Assembly: GCF_016593255.1 (NCBI RefSeq)
Contig: NZ_AP023212.1
Coordinates: 603,501 to 667,500, forward strand
DNA from: Hydrogenimonas urashimensis
Lineage (GTDB): Bacteria > Campylobacterota > Campylobacteria > Campylobacterales > Hydrogenimonadaceae
Direction of reading: 5' to 3'
Length of the DNA: 64,000 bases
Below are positions 63,410 through 64,000 of this stretch, in pieces (within the stretch, counting starts at the first letter, position 1; each line of letters opens with the position of its first letter). The translations under genes were made by a program, and so were the position numbers. The notes beneath the pieces were generated by a model. That model had not been told where the DNA came from. It saw only the letters and a program-made list of their open reading frames with translations, and did no database searches.

Positions 63410-63526
63410 GCCCGGCACCGACCTACCTTCCCACACCCGAGGGGTGCAGTATTATCAGCGCAGAGGGGCTTGACTTCCAGGTTCGGGATGGAGCTGGGTA
63501 TGACCCCCTCGCTATAGGCACCGGGC
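63410..63526 (-). rRNA. rrf: 5S ribosomal RNA
   Basis: About 117 bases read from 63526 down. The ends GCCCGGTGCC and GGTGCCGGGC pair as helix I. The interior has the standard GAACCTGGAAGTCAAGC and CATCCCGAAC-type 5S sequences. Ends may be off by a few bases. No clear terminator is seen in the 135 bases after it. Confidence 0.95.
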
Positions 63527-63568
63527 AAAGAGGGACAAGACAACCTTGGTTGGCTTGGCTCTCTTTGC
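63525..63568 (-). other. processing-stem hairpin directly before 5S rRNA
   Basis: GCAAAGAGGGACAAG and its near-complement CTTGGCTCTCTTTGC, with CAACC/GGTTG inside, form a long hairpin that starts at the 5' end of 5S. Its place fits an RNase III-type maturation stem in the rRNA precursor. Confidence 0.6.
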
Positions 63569-63576
63569 TTCCATGT

Positions 63577-63720
63577 GGCTTGAGGAAACGGTGGTTTTTC
63601 AACTAAAAACTAAAAGTTAAAAACTAAAAACTCAGGTGAGCTGCTTCGCAGTCAATTATTTAAAAATAAAAGAGCGAAGCGATTTTCCTCAATTTTTAGT
63701 TTTTAGTTATTAGTTGTTCA
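63577..63720. repeat. A/T-rich foldback element in the 23S-5S spacer
   Basis: TTGAGGAAA (near 63580) pairs with TTTCCTCAA (near 63686). AACTAAAAACTAAAAGTT-type repeats (63599-63632) pair with ATTTTTAGTTTTTAGTTATTAG (63690-63715). The centre carries a small CTGC-TTCG-CAG hairpin. It resembles a short non-autonomous palindromic repeat that has settled in the spacer. Confidence 0.6.
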
Positions 63721-63789
63721 TTCAGCAGTCCACACAATCTTGCAACGCCTTGCGCAACACTCAACAAGGCGGCAGCACGCGTAGAAAAA

Positions 63790-64000
<211 letters not shown>

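Noticed and set aside
63328..63543. Minus-strand 71-codon frame
   Set aside because: It overlaps the 5S rRNA and is not coding.

Overview
The window is about 50% GC by eye and densely coded. It looks like a chromosomal segment of a Campylobacterota (formerly Epsilonproteobacteria), probably a chemolithotrophic, Hydrogenimonas/Nitratifractor/Sulfurovum-like lineage. The evidence is a FlgS-type flagellar histidine kinase, an aroK variant typical of the group, the gene run pheS-pheT-aroA-ispH-rpsA-serA, and many short ATGA-type overlaps. The genus is an inference. Most genes are on the minus strand and are read from high to low coordinates.

Layout. 1-5179: a LOG-family protein (cut by the window edge), PPK2 polyphosphate kinase, a P-type proton ATPase and a beta-CASP metallo-beta-lactamase RNase, tightly packed. 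5271-12985: acetyl-CoA synthetase followed by a seven-gene pyruvate (or acetoin) dehydrogenase cluster: E1 alpha, E1 beta, a lipoyl-bearing E2, an acyl carrier protein, an AhpD-like protein, a second lipoyl-less E2-like protein and E3. Divergent from it, 13104-14730 holds a LipM/LplA-type protein and lipoyl synthase, so enzyme and cofactor assembly sit side by side. 14748-16518: a PAS protein and a diguanylate cyclase. 16515-20721: sufB-sufC-sufD-sufE-sufT for Fe-S cluster assembly. 20838-27803: a six-subunit membrane complex related to hydrogenase-4 and complex I. Its large subunit has lost three of the four NiFe cysteines, so it is better described as an energy-converting-hydrogenase-related (Ehr) complex than as a hydrogenase. 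A 273-base multi-armed palindromic element interrupts this operon. 28168-29517: an octaheme cytochrome c. 29705-34125: gap, ackA and pta, with a highly structured leader in front of gap. 34223-39281: a CYTH-CHAD protein, a DUF234 protein, FlgS and a GGDEF/EAL protein. 39278-42844: dnaE. 43062-44363: an HPt protein and shikimate kinase, closed by a strong terminator. 44433-51535: a DJ-1 protein, EF-P, a DUF2905 protein and an RND efflux system whose permease is encoded as two half-length genes. 51668-60907: serA, a small membrane protein, rpsA, ispH, aroA, pheT and pheS. 61059-63274: a HIT protein, argH and a monoheme cytochrome c. 63410-64000: 5S rRNA and the 3' end of 23S rRNA on the minus strand.

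How the parts work together. Acetate and pyruvate both feed acetyl-CoA (Acs, PDH, AckA-Pta). The lipoyl system has its own ligase/transferase, synthase and probably its own ACP. The SUF genes could supply Fe-S clusters to lipoyl synthase, IspH and the Ehr small subunit. PPK2 and CHAD both point to polyphosphate metabolism. No tRNA gene, CRISPR array, insertion sequence or phage gene was found.
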